In this document: positions 1 to 5,822 of the stretch, piece by piece
Position numbering within the stretch: the first letter of the stretch is position 1
Layout: the number at the start of each line of letters is the position of its first letter
DNA from: Dehalococcoidia bacterium
GTDB lineage: Bacteria > Chloroflexota > Dehalococcoidia > E44-bin15 > DAOWNJ01
Length of the DNA stretch: 5,994 bases
Assembly (NCBI GenBank): GCA_030642645.1
Contig: DAOWNJ010000063.1
Span: forward strand, 1-5,994
Direction of reading: 5' to 3'
Notes under the pieces: model-generated
Told to the model about the DNA's origin: nothing
Databases searched by the model: none
The model's input: only the letters and a program-made list of their open reading frames with translations
Program-made: the position numbers and the translations under genes

Positions 1-561
1 GAGGATGTCCCTTTTATCCCTGCCCTCCCGTATCAGGGCAGCAACCTCGGACTTCCCGAAGACGGCACAGGTGCCATTGATCCTTACCTCCTCCTTTGCC
101 TCCAGCGATAGCTCGCCAAGTTTTTCCAGGGGGAGCTCCATTACCTTTGCCATTATCTCAAGGAACCTGCCCGTCCCGGCAGCACACTTGTCGTTCATGG
201 CGAAATTCCCGAGCCTCCCCTTCTCATCACACCTTATCGCCTTGCAGTCCTGACCACCCATATCAAGTATAGTCCTTGCCGAGGGGGAAAGCCAGTTTGC
301 CCCTTTAGCATGACATGAGAGCTCGGTCACGGTTTCGTGGGCAAAGGGAACGACGACCCTGTCATATCCCGTGGCTATAATATACCCAGTATCACCCAGG
401 GAAATGAGGCCCAGCCCCTTCAATGCATCATCCATTGCCCTCAAAGCCGAGCCCTGGCTCTCCGCTCCGGTGACAATAATGCTGTAGGAGAGGATATTCC
501 CGTCCTCCAATATGATAGCCTTGGAGGTCGAAGCCCCGATATCTACCCCAGCCGTTATCAC
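1..561 (-). CDS. CoA-substrate-specific enzyme activase (BadF/BadG/BcrA/BcrD ATPase family, HgdC-like), 3' end cut off by window
   Basis: The minus strand reads open from a GTG at 561 to the window edge, giving the first 187 residues of a protein whose family is usually about 255-270 long. Visible motifs are an ASKHA phosphate-binding start (GVDIGASTSK, residues 5-14), LDMGGQD (99-105), NDKCAAGTGRFLE (123-135) and NGTCAVFGKSE (162-172). In the characterised family member HgdC, the two equivalent cysteines (here C126 and C165) bind one [4Fe-4S] cluster shared across a homodimer. Such cytosolic proteins use ATP to push a low-potential electron into 2-hydroxyacyl-CoA dehydratases or benzoyl-CoA reductases. 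The partner enzyme is not visible and may lie to the left. The GTG start is chosen because AGGAGGG lies just upstream (565-571, spacing slightly short at 3-4 nt) and the ATPase motif begins at the expected distance. In-frame GTG and TTG codons further upstream are less likely. Family assignment is firm; the exact substrate cannot be told. Confidence 0.93.
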   Translation of the reverse strand, partial: MITAGVDIGASTSKAIILEDGNILSYSIIVTGAESQGSALRAMDDALKGLGLISLGDTGYIIATGYDRVVVPFAHETVTELSCHAKGANWLSPSARTILDMGGQDCKAIRCDEKGRLGNFAMNDKCAAGTGRFLEIMAKVMELPLEKLGELSLEAKEEVRINGTCAVFGKSEVAALIREGRDKRDIL

Positions 562-739
562 ATTCCCTCCTCTTCCTGAGGACACTGCCAAATATCATGA
601 TAGCACGCGGTGGTATGGTATCCAATTGAAACCTCCTTGAATAGGCCTGCCCTCGCCCTTGAGGAGAAGCCATTACATAAAATGCTGTAGTGTTGCTTTT
701 CGCTAAAGGGAGCTTGAGTATACCATTGGTAGTATCAGG
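562..739. other. Intergenic region between activase and tRNA-Glu promoter
   Basis: No convincing gene is seen on either strand. The minus strand holds the activase ribosome binding site (565-571) and a second, perfect AAGGAGGT at 631-638 followed by a TTG codon at 625. The reading frame from that TTG overlaps the activase out of frame and stops at 428. No strong minus-strand promoter for the activase could be picked out; a TATGTAAT-like element lies near 675-685 but lacks a good -35 partner. Confidence 0.5.
631..638 (-). promoter_or_regulatory. Perfect Shine-Dalgarno AAGGAGGT upstream of the activase, for an unidentified short ORF
   Basis: The minus strand shows a full-length AAGGAGGT, with a TTG codon about 5 nt later at 625..623. 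Translation from that TTG runs through an in-frame ATG at 598..596 and on to a stop at 428. It therefore overlaps the activase start in another frame. The predicted product resembles no family I recognise, and most of it lies over activase codons. It may serve as a leader ORF that delivers ribosomes to the activase, or be a remnant of a lost gene. Confidence 0.35.
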
Positions 740-768
740 TTGCCTCCAGATGATGGTGCTGGTATAAT
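740..768 (+). promoter_or_regulatory. Sigma70-type promoter of tRNA-Glu
   Basis: A TTGCCT -35 element (740-745) and a perfect TATAAT -10 element (763-768) are separated by 17 bp. TGG directly before the -10 forms an extended -10. Transcription should begin near 774-775, leaving a leader of about 5 nt before the tRNA at 780. Position and quality fit a stable-RNA promoter. Confidence 0.75.
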
Positions 769-779
769 AATAAGGCCAA

Positions 780-856
780 GGCGCATTCGTCTAGTGGTCA
801 AGGACACCTCCCTCTCAAGGAGGAGATCGGGGGTTCGAATCCCCCATGCGCTACCA
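780..856 (+). tRNA. tRNA-Glu (anticodon CUC), CCA encoded
   Basis: A full cloverleaf can be drawn. The acceptor arms are 780-786 and 846-852, the D stem is GTC/GAC (789-791, 803-805) and the anticodon stem is CCTCC/GGAGG around the loop CTCTCAA (812-818). The variable loop is AGATC, and the T arm is GGGGG/CCCCC around TTCGAAT. The anticodon CTC (814-816) reads GAG, the dominant Glu codon in this window. A73 is the discriminator, followed by an encoded CCA. The first acceptor pair is a G1-U72 wobble, which is also known from cyanobacterial and chloroplast tRNA-Glu. It is transcribed from the promoter just upstream. No rho-independent terminator is visible after it. Confidence 0.97.
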
Positions 857-1062
857 ACGAAGTTGAGTCAGCTATGGATGACGGGCCCGGTGCAGCGACA
901 TAGTTGGTTTCTGATAACATCCTTATTGATACCCCTATCTGACGTGGTGGGCTGGGCGGACTCCGGGTGGAAGATGTGGACCTGGATGCAGCTCGGAGAG
1001 GCTAGCCTGCTCATTGCGGTCGGCCATATGCAGTTTGTCACTCTCGGATTTGCTCAGCTTTG
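857..1062. other. Intergenic spacer between convergent tRNA genes
   Basis: About 206 bp separate the 3' ends of the two converging tRNA genes. I see no recognised gene or T-rich terminator hairpin. There is a 10-bp perfect palindrome AGGCTAGCCT at 999-1008. A plus-strand reading frame is open here and rich in tryptophan and hydrophobic residues. It runs straight through the antisense of the tRNA-Arg and its edges are translated tRNA, so I do not call it a gene. Confidence 0.5.
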
Positions 1063-1138
1063 TGGCATCCCTGGTGGGATTCGAACCCACGACCCACTGC
1101 TTAGAAGGCAGTCGCTCTTTCCGCTGAGCTACAGGGAC
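1063..1138 (-). tRNA. tRNA-Arg (anticodon UCU), CCA encoded
   Basis: On the minus strand the acceptor GTCCCTG pairs with CAGGGAT, with a G1-U72 wobble. The discriminator is G, as in E. coli tRNA-Arg(UCU), followed by an encoded CCA. The anticodon stem ACTGC/GCAGT encloses the loop CTTCTAA (1101-1107), giving the anticodon TCT at 1103-1105. The T arm is GTGGG/CCCAC around TTCGAAT. This tRNA reads AGA and AGG, and AGG is the favoured Arg codon in the neighbouring genes. Its 5' end lies only 6 nt after the stop codon of the DUF6391 gene on the same strand. It is therefore probably processed from a shared transcript unless a promoter lies inside that gene. Confidence 0.97.
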
Positions 1139-1144
1139 AAAAAA

Positions 1145-1651
1145 TTAATCCCACCTATGAGCGGTCTCTACCTTATGAAGCGTCCGAGCCCCCCTCCCCC
1201 TTTTGGTTATCCTGGTTATGCTTACATTGGCCAGGTTGGCTGAGGTGGTCACATACCTTTGGGCCATCCTCCCAGCAGGCTGGGCCACTATGGCGGCAAT
1301 AACCCCAGCAAAGATCACCCGAGGGAGACGGCGAATCTGGTTCTCTTTACCCATGACGATGAAGGAGAATACGCCCGCGAGCAGTCCGGTTACGACGAGG
1401 TTGGTTCCGCAGAATGGCGATATTGCAAGCTCCGCCTCCCCCTTCTGCAGGCGGGCCAATGCCTCCCTCGCTGCCTCAGCGATTAGCTCAGTCGGGAGGT
1501 CACCATAGATATAGAATCCACTCCAGGTCGACCTCCCCATCATCCTTGTCCCCATGCTTACCTTCCGCGACAGGATCGCTATCGTTGCATGCTCCAGGGC
1601 ATGGTTCTGACGCACCGACGTAAGCATGCTCATCTCCCTTCCTTCCTTCAT
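1145..1651 (-). CDS. DUF6391-type small membrane protein with N-terminal HALEHAT motif
   Basis: This 168-residue protein has unknown function. I recognise it as DUF6391-like from the NHALEHATI block (residues 16-24), followed by GFYIYGDLP (45-53) and SPFCGTNLVVTG (78-89). Two hydrophobic segments follow at about 85-101 and 112-128, then a basic, soluble C-terminal tail. It should sit in the inner membrane with the HALEHAT region on one face. H17, E20 and H21 form HxxEH, the spacing used by inverted-zincin metalloproteases, but no protease activity is known to me for this family. The start is uncertain. Met9 (1627) has the best-spaced ribosome binding site (GGGAG, 6 nt), Met7 (1633) is possible, and Met1 (1651) has only a distant GAGG. 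The gene follows DedA by 31 nt and precedes tRNA-Arg by 6 nt, suggesting one transcription unit. TAA stop at 1145-1147. Confidence 0.8.
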   Translation of the reverse strand: MKEGREMSMLTSVRQNHALEHATIAILSRKVSMGTRMMGRSTWSGFYIYGDLPTELIAEAAREALARLQKGEAELAISPFCGTNLVVTGLLAGVFSFIVMGKENQIRRLPRVIFAGVIAAIVAQPAGRMAQRYVTTSANLANVSITRITKRGRGARTLHKVETAHRWD

Positions 1652-1682
1652 TTTTTCATTATCCCCTCTATTAGCATAAATA

Positions 1683-2324
1683 TCAATCCCCTTGACGGAG
1701 TTGCCTTATTCGTCGGTAAAGAAAGAATGCTGCTAGGAGCACGATCACCACTATTATGGGGATGTCAAAGGGACGCATGACGGTGCGGATCTGCTCCCAG
1801 TGAGCCCCAAGTTGGTAACCTCCGTATGCCAGGCCGAGGCACCATGGGAAGGACCCGGCGAAGGTATAGATCAGGAATCTTCCGAAATGCATCCTGGCGA
1901 TCCCCGCGGGAAGGCTGATGAAGGTGCGAACCACGGGAAGGAGGCGGGAGAAGAAGATTGCCCGGTCGCCATACCTATTAAACCAGCCATCGACCATATC
2001 GATGTCGTGGTGGGAGATGAGGATATACCTCCCATAGCGATTGAGGAGGGGCCTGCCCCCCCACACCCCCACCCCATAGGCGATGGTGGAGCCAATGGTG
2101 CACCCCAGGGCGCCGTAGAGCCCTGCCAGGAGGGTATAGCTCGCGGCGAGGCCCTGCTCTTTTATAAGCATCCAGCCACCCAGGGGCATGATTATCTCGC
2201 TTGGCAGAGGGATACAGGCGCTCTCTATAGCCATAAGGGCGACTACCCCTGGCCACCCCAGGAGCTGGTAGATATAAAGGATGAACTCGAGGATTTGGTC
2301 TTCCACTGAAGGGGAGTGTAGCAA
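1683..2324 (-). CDS. DedA family inner-membrane protein (SNARE-associated / VTT domain)
   Basis: This 213-residue, strongly hydrophobic protein has the DedA pattern. An N-terminal half-helix region carries an acidic motif, ESACIPLPSEIIMPLGG (34-50). Hydrophobic stretches follow at about 61-90. The conserved loop FSRLLPVVRTFISLPAG spans 125-141, and C-terminal membrane segments at 150-173 and 189-203 end in a basic tail (RRIRQLRQGD). R127 and R133 have the same 6-residue spacing as the two essential arginines of E. coli YqjA/YghB. DedA proteins are inner-membrane transporters or lipid flippase-like proteins; some (UptA, DedA) recycle undecaprenyl phosphate and others support proton-dependent homeostasis. 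The subgroup cannot be fixed here. Translation starts at TTG (2324) with GAGG 4 nt upstream. A GTG at 2306 is an alternative without a ribosome binding site. The gene heads a leftward unit with DUF6391 and tRNA-Arg and diverges from pilB. Confidence 0.92.
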   Translation of the reverse strand: MLHSPSVEDQILEFILYIYQLLGWPGVVALMAIESACIPLPSEIIMPLGGWMLIKEQGLAASYTLLAGLYGALGCTIGSTIAYGVGVWGGRPLLNRYGRYILISHHDIDMVDGWFNRYGDRAIFFSRLLPVVRTFISLPAGIARMHFGRFLIYTFAGSFPWCLGLAYGGYQLGAHWEQIRTVMRPFDIPIIVVIVLLAAFFLYRRIRQLRQGD

Positions 2325-2361
2325 ATTGCCTCACGAGCGTCAATCTGTGTAGCTTATTGCC

Positions 2362-2391
2362 TTGACACCTTTGTGGATTTATGTTTAGAAT
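2362..2391 (+). promoter_or_regulatory. Sigma70-type promoter of the PilB/GspE gene
   Basis: A perfect TTGACA (2362-2367) is followed after 18 bp by TAGAAT (2386-2391, five of six matches). Transcription would begin near 2398, inside the region a longer gene model would call coding. This supports the downstream start codon at 2432 and leaves a leader of about 34 nt. Confidence 0.7.
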
Positions 2392-2420
2392 TGACGAAAG
2401 TGATTTAGGGTACTCGTTTT

Positions 2421-2425
2421 GGAGG
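2421..2425 (+). promoter_or_regulatory. Ribosome binding site that fixes the PilB/GspE start
   Basis: GGAGG lies 6 nt before the ATG at 2432, an ideal spacing. The upstream in-frame ATG at 2381 has no comparable site. Another ATG at 2428 is out of frame. Confidence 0.75.
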
Positions 2426-2431
2426 CGATGG

Positions 2432-4135
2432 ATGTTAGAGCGACGCCAGGAGAGGGTTAGTAAGCAGCTTGGAGAGATATTGGTCGATGGGGCTTTCGTT
2501 ACCAAGGAGCAGGTTGAGACTGCCCTTGAGAAGTCGAAGCGTGAGAGCAAGAAGCTTGGGCAGGTCCTTGTAGAGCAGAACTTGATCAGCCAGGAGACCC
2601 TTGCCACTATATTGAGCTTTCAGCTAAATATCCCCATCATAGACCTGAGGCAGTTCAATGTTGAGCCCGAGGCCCTGGCGCTGGTGCCCGATCAGATGGC
2701 TATAGAGCACAGTATCCTGCCGCTCTCCGTTGATAGAGATACCCTTACCGTGGCTATGGACTCCCCCGAGAACCTTCAGCTCATTGATAGCCTCGCCGCG
2801 ATGACCAAAAAGAGGATCAAGCCGGTCATCCCCCTTAATGTAGATATAAGAGAGGCGATAAACACCCACTACCGGCTTACCAGCCATATAGAGGAGGAGA
2901 TAGGCCAGGCGGTAAGGGATGTCAAGCCGAGGGCAGTTTCCGAGCCGCTAATTGCCCCGGAGACGATAAGCCAGGCCCCGGTGGTAAGGGCAGTGGAGAT
3001 GATCCTGACCCAGGCGGTGAAGGATCGGGCCTCCGATATACACCTTGAGCCCCAGAGCGACAAGCTAAGGGTAAGATACAGGATCGATGGCATCCTGCAC
3101 GATGCGGTCTCGCTTCCCCTGGGGGTCCATGCTGCCTTCCTCTCCAGAATCAAGGTAATGGCCAATATGAACATCGCTGAACGCCGTCGCCCCCAGGACG
3201 GGCAGTTCAGCACCACCATAGGGGGGAGGCATGTGGACTTTAGGGTCGCCACCATAGAGGGGGACCATGGTGAGCTTCTGACATTGAGGGTGCTGGATAA
3301 ATCCCTCTCCTTCCTCAAGCTCTCCGAGGTCGGGATGTCATCCGATAATGTCGAGGTCACTGAGAGGCTTCTCCGGTCTCCCTTCGGCATGATCCTCATC
3401 AGCGGGCCTACCGGATCGGGTAAGACAACAACCCTCTACGCTGCCCTACACCAGCTCGATGCCCAGGAGCGTAATATAATGACTGTAGAGGACCCCATCG
3501 AGTACCGCTTTGATAATGTCAGTCAGATTCAGGTAAATCGTCAGGTGGGCATTACCTTTGCCGCAGGGCTTAGGGCGATAATGAGGCTTGACCCCGACAT
3601 TATCCTTGTCGGTGAGATAAGGGATGCTGAGACGGCGAATACAGCAATACAGGCAGCCCTCACCGGACACCTTGTGCTTACATCTATCCATGGCAATGAC
3701 GCTGTGGGTGCAATCCTTCGTCTCATGGACCTGGGGATTGAGCCCTTCCTGCTCACCTCGGCGGTCGTCGCCACCGTTTCCCAGCGCCTGGTGAGGAAGG
3801 TCTGCCCCTACTGCCAGAGCGTGAGGTCGGCCTCGTCTGCGGAGGTGGTGGCCTATCAACAGGAGATAGGGGAGGCGAGGAACGATTTCTACTATGGCAG
3901 GGGCTGTAATTTCTGCTCCCACACCGGTTATCTGGGCCGAACCGCGGTATATGAGGTCCTCCCTATGACGGAGAAGATCCGCAGGCTGGTAATGCATGGT
4001 TCACCCGCTGCCGATCTGAAGGCCCAGGCCGTGGAGGATGGGATGGTCGCCATGCGCCATCATGGGATGCTCAAGGCAAGGGATGGGGTGACCACCCCGC
4101 TTGAGGTTATGCGCAATGTCTTCACCATCGGTTGA
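2432..4135 (+). CDS. pilB: Type IV pilus assembly / type II secretion ATPase, PilB/GspE family
   Basis: This 567-residue cytoplasmic motor hydrolyses ATP as a hexamer to drive pilin polymerisation through the PilC platform. Residues about 10-155 form the N-terminal MshEN/T2SSE_N region (KQLGEILVDGAFVTKEQV near its start). The motor core follows: Asp box with RYRIDG (215-220), Walker A GPTGSGKTT (325-333), Walker B region DPDIILVGEIRD (387-398) and His box TGHLVLTSIH (411-420). A CxxC pair (458-461 and 492-495) forms the zinc-binding tetracysteine motif typical of PilB/GspE and absent from the retraction ATPase PilT. Length is normal for the family. The start at 2432 is chosen on a GGAGG site 6 nt upstream and a promoter overlapping the 17 extra codons of the longer model (from 2381). 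PilB in a pilus is favoured over GspE in a type II secretion system because of the PilC and prepilin neighbours, but the families cannot be fully separated here. Confidence 0.95.
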   Translation: MLERRQERVSKQLGEILVDGAFVTKEQVETALEKSKRESKKLGQVLVEQNLISQETLATILSFQLNIPIIDLRQFNVEPEALALVPDQMAIEHSILPLSVDRDTLTVAMDSPENLQLIDSLAAMTKKRIKPVIPLNVDIREAINTHYRLTSHIEEEIGQAVRDVKPRAVSEPLIAPETISQAPVVRAVEMILTQAVKDRASDIHLEPQSDKLRVRYRIDGILHDAVSLPLGVHAAFLSRIKVMANMNIAERRRPQDGQFSTTIGGRHVDFRVATIEGDHGELLTLRVLDKSLSFLKLSEVGMSSDNVEVTERLLRSPFGMILISGPTGSGKTTTLYAALHQLDAQERNIMTVEDPIEYRFDNVSQIQVNRQVGITFAAGLRAIMRLDPDIILVGEIRDAETANTAIQAALTGHLVLTSIHGNDAVGAILRLMDLGIEPFLLTSAVVATVSQRLVRKVCPYCQSVRSASSAEVVAYQQEIGEARNDFYYGRGCNFCSHTGYLGRTAVYEVLPMTEKIRRLVMHGSPAADLKAQAVEDGMVAMRHHGMLKARDGVTTPLEVMRNVFTIG

Positions 4136-4176
4136 TCCCCTGACCAATGTAATGGAACGGATTGACTATGGTGCCC

Positions 4177-4206
4177 TTGATATGGTATTCGCTTATTTGG
4201 GATAAT
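4177..4206 (+). promoter_or_regulatory. Sigma70-type promoter of the pilC-prepilin unit
   Basis: TTGATA (4177-4182, five of six) and GATAAT (4201-4206, five of six) are 18 bp apart, with TGG before the -10 forming an extended -10. Transcription would begin near 4213, 30 nt before the pilC ATG. No terminator hairpin is seen after pilB, so read-through from pilB may add to this promoter. Confidence 0.6.
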
Positions 4207-4242
4207 TAGAAGGCTTTTAGATCTCTTATCTAGGGGCGAGGC

Positions 4243-5463
4243 ATGATTTTTAAGTATGAGGCATGTACTCCAAGCGGGGAGATAATAGGCGGAACGCTGG
4301 AGGTTGAATCAGAGCGGAGGGCTGAGGAGCTTCTATGGCAGTCTGATTTCACCATTGTCACCCTGAAGAAATTGCGCAAGCTTCCCTCGATCTCTTTGGG
4401 TGAGATAATGCCAACATTCTTCGGGGTGAAGCGTTCAGATGTCATCGCCTTCAGCCGAGACCTCTCGACCCTTCTTAGCTCCGGGATCGCACTCCTCCCT
4501 GCCCTGGGGATACTCCACGAGCAGATAAGGAAGGGTAGCTTCAGGAAGGTAATTCGTAACCTTGTCGAGGGCATCGAGACTGGCAGCTCCTTCTCCGAGG
4601 CCTGCTCCAAGCACCCGTTGGTATTCTCCGCCCTCTACCTGCGAATGATAAGGCTTGGGGAGGAGGTGGGGAACCTTTCCTCCGTGCTTGAGCAATTGCA
4701 GAAGTATATGGAGAAGGATGAGGCGGTCTCCAGCAAGGTAAAGGGTGCCATGGCATACCCTGCATTCGTTGCTCTTATCGGTGTTGCCGTTGTCATCGTA
4801 CTGGTAGTCTTTGTCATGCCAAATCTGGAGGGCATTTTCGCTGAGTTTGGAGGGGAACTGCCTATCCTCACGCGTGCGCTGCTCAGTGTAACCAGTTTCC
4901 TGGGCGATAATATAATATGGATTATCGTCGGAATAGCGGGTCTTGGCCTCGCGGGCTGGTTATACTTCAGAAAAGTCGAAAAGGGAAAGAGGCGGTGGTC
5001 ATCCATAGTCCTGAAGACGCCCCTGGTCGGTGGGGTAAGCCTGAAAAGTAATATGTCGGGTATAGGACGGACACTCTCCACCCTTTTGGGCTCAGGGGTT
5101 CCCCTCGTCGAGGCGCTGGGCCTGCTTATCCAGACGACTGACAATGCTGTTATCAAGGATGCGCTGATTCAGGTCCATGCTGATGTCCAGACAGGGCACT
5201 CACTATCGCATGCGATGGGCTCCCGCTCCATCTTCCCGATGATGATGAGCCGTATGGTAGGCGTAGGTGAGGAGACGGGGAGGCTTGAGCCAAATCTGGA
5301 GACTGTTTCCAGGTTCTATGAGGAGGATGCCGACGAGGCTGTAGGCAGGCTCACCGGGATGATCGGGCCGGCATTGATTATGGTAGTTGGGCTCATCGTG
5401 GCCTTTATAGCGGTTTCCATTATCGGGACGATATATTCAGTGGTCGGGTCTGTCGGAGCTTAA
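4243..5463 (+). CDS. pilC: Type IV pilus inner-membrane platform protein, PilC/GspF family
   Basis: This 406-residue protein has the standard duplicated T2SSF architecture. An N-terminal region (1-60, starting MIFKYEACTPSGEIIGG) is followed by a first cytoplasmic helical bundle at about 67-170 and membrane helices at about 172-193 and 223-242. A second bundle lies at about 270-365 and the last membrane helix at about 372-397. The repeat is visible as GEEVGNL (139-145) and GEETGRL (342-348). PilC is the inner-membrane platform that couples ATP-driven rotation of PilB to insertion of pilins at the pilus base. Length and topology are normal for the family. AGGGG at 4232-4236, 6 nt before the ATG, acts as ribosome binding site. 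It follows pilB after 107 bp containing its own promoter, and only 2 nt separate its TAA from the next ATG. Confidence 0.95.
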   Translation: MIFKYEACTPSGEIIGGTLEVESERRAEELLWQSDFTIVTLKKLRKLPSISLGEIMPTFFGVKRSDVIAFSRDLSTLLSSGIALLPALGILHEQIRKGSFRKVIRNLVEGIETGSSFSEACSKHPLVFSALYLRMIRLGEEVGNLSSVLEQLQKYMEKDEAVSSKVKGAMAYPAFVALIGVAVVIVLVVFVMPNLEGIFAEFGGELPILTRALLSVTSFLGDNIIWIIVGIAGLGLAGWLYFRKVEKGKRRWSSIVLKTPLVGGVSLKSNMSGIGRTLSTLLGSGVPLVEALGLLIQTTDNAVIKDALIQVHADVQTGHSLSHAMGSRSIFPMMMSRMVGVGEETGRLEPNLETVSRFYEEDADEAVGRLTGMIGPALIMVVGLIVAFIAVSIIGTIYSVVGSVGA

Positions 5464-5465
5464 GC

Positions 5466-5822
5466 ATGAACCAGAAGGGGCAGAGCCTTTTAGAGGTACT
5501 CATCGCCACGGCGCTCATTGGGATGGTTGTTGTCGGCCTTATGGGTGGGGTAGTGGTCGGCATCCTGGGGACAAACTCGGTTGACCAGGGGACAACAGCT
5601 ACCAATATCGCCCGCTCCCAGATGGAGTTTGTTAAGTCGCAGGAGGGGTATCAGCCAGACCTCAGCAACTATCCCCTGATATCGGAGATACCCGCAGGTT
5701 ACAGCGTAGCAGTTAGCGGTGTGGAGATAACCCCTGGTTATTTGCAGAAGATAACGGTTACCGTCTTCGATAGCGATGGCCAGAGCCTCTTCACACTTGA
5801 GGGCTATAAGACGAACCGGTGA
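5466..5822 (+). CDS. Type IV prepilin-like minor (pseudo)pilin, PilV/GspI-like
   Basis: This 118-residue protein has a five-residue leader (MNQKG) followed by QSLLEVLIATALIGMVVVG. That is the class III signal cut by prepilin peptidase PilD after G5. The mature protein would start with Gln instead of the usual Phe and keeps the key Glu at mature position 5 (E10). Residues about 8-34 are the hydrophobic alpha helix that spans the membrane before assembly and packs in the fibre core. Residues 60-118 form a short beta-rich head ending in SLFTLEGYKTNR, like the GspI/PilV group. The small size and position after pilC suggest a minor pilin that initiates or decorates the pilus, not the major subunit. 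It is very probably translated together with pilC: the stop and start are 2 nt apart, with GGAG at 5455-5458. Confidence 0.85.
   Translation: MNQKGQSLLEVLIATALIGMVVVGLMGGVVVGILGTNSVDQGTTATNIARSQMEFVKSQEGYQPDLSNYPLISEIPAGYSVAVSGVEITPGYLQKITVTVFDSDGQSLFTLEGYKTNR

Noticed and set aside
337..579. Plus-strand open frame opposite the activase, and a similar one at 5-253
   Set aside because: They are antisense shadows of the activase, whose minus-strand frame shows clear family motifs throughout.
999..1008. Perfect palindrome AGGCTAGCCT as terminator or attachment site
   Set aside because: It has no loop, no T-run and no matching copy elsewhere in the window; a 10-bp palindrome alone is weak evidence.
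740..1243. Long plus-strand open frame covering both tRNA genes
   Set aside because: It translates tRNA sequence at both ends (SGVRIPHAL- and GGIRTHDPLLRR-like peptides are well-known tRNA artefacts) and overlaps the end of the DUF6391 gene.
1800..2309. 169-codon plus-strand frame opposite the DedA gene
   Set aside because: It is antisense to a gene with clear DedA motifs; composition is low-complexity Gly/Glu/Pro-rich and no ribosome binding site is seen.
2381..2431. Longer PilB model starting at ATG 2381
   Set aside because: It has no ribosome binding site, and the predicted promoter -10 overlaps it, so this ATG would lie outside the transcript.
4136..4170. Terminator after pilB
   Set aside because: No GC-rich hairpin followed by a T-run could be found.
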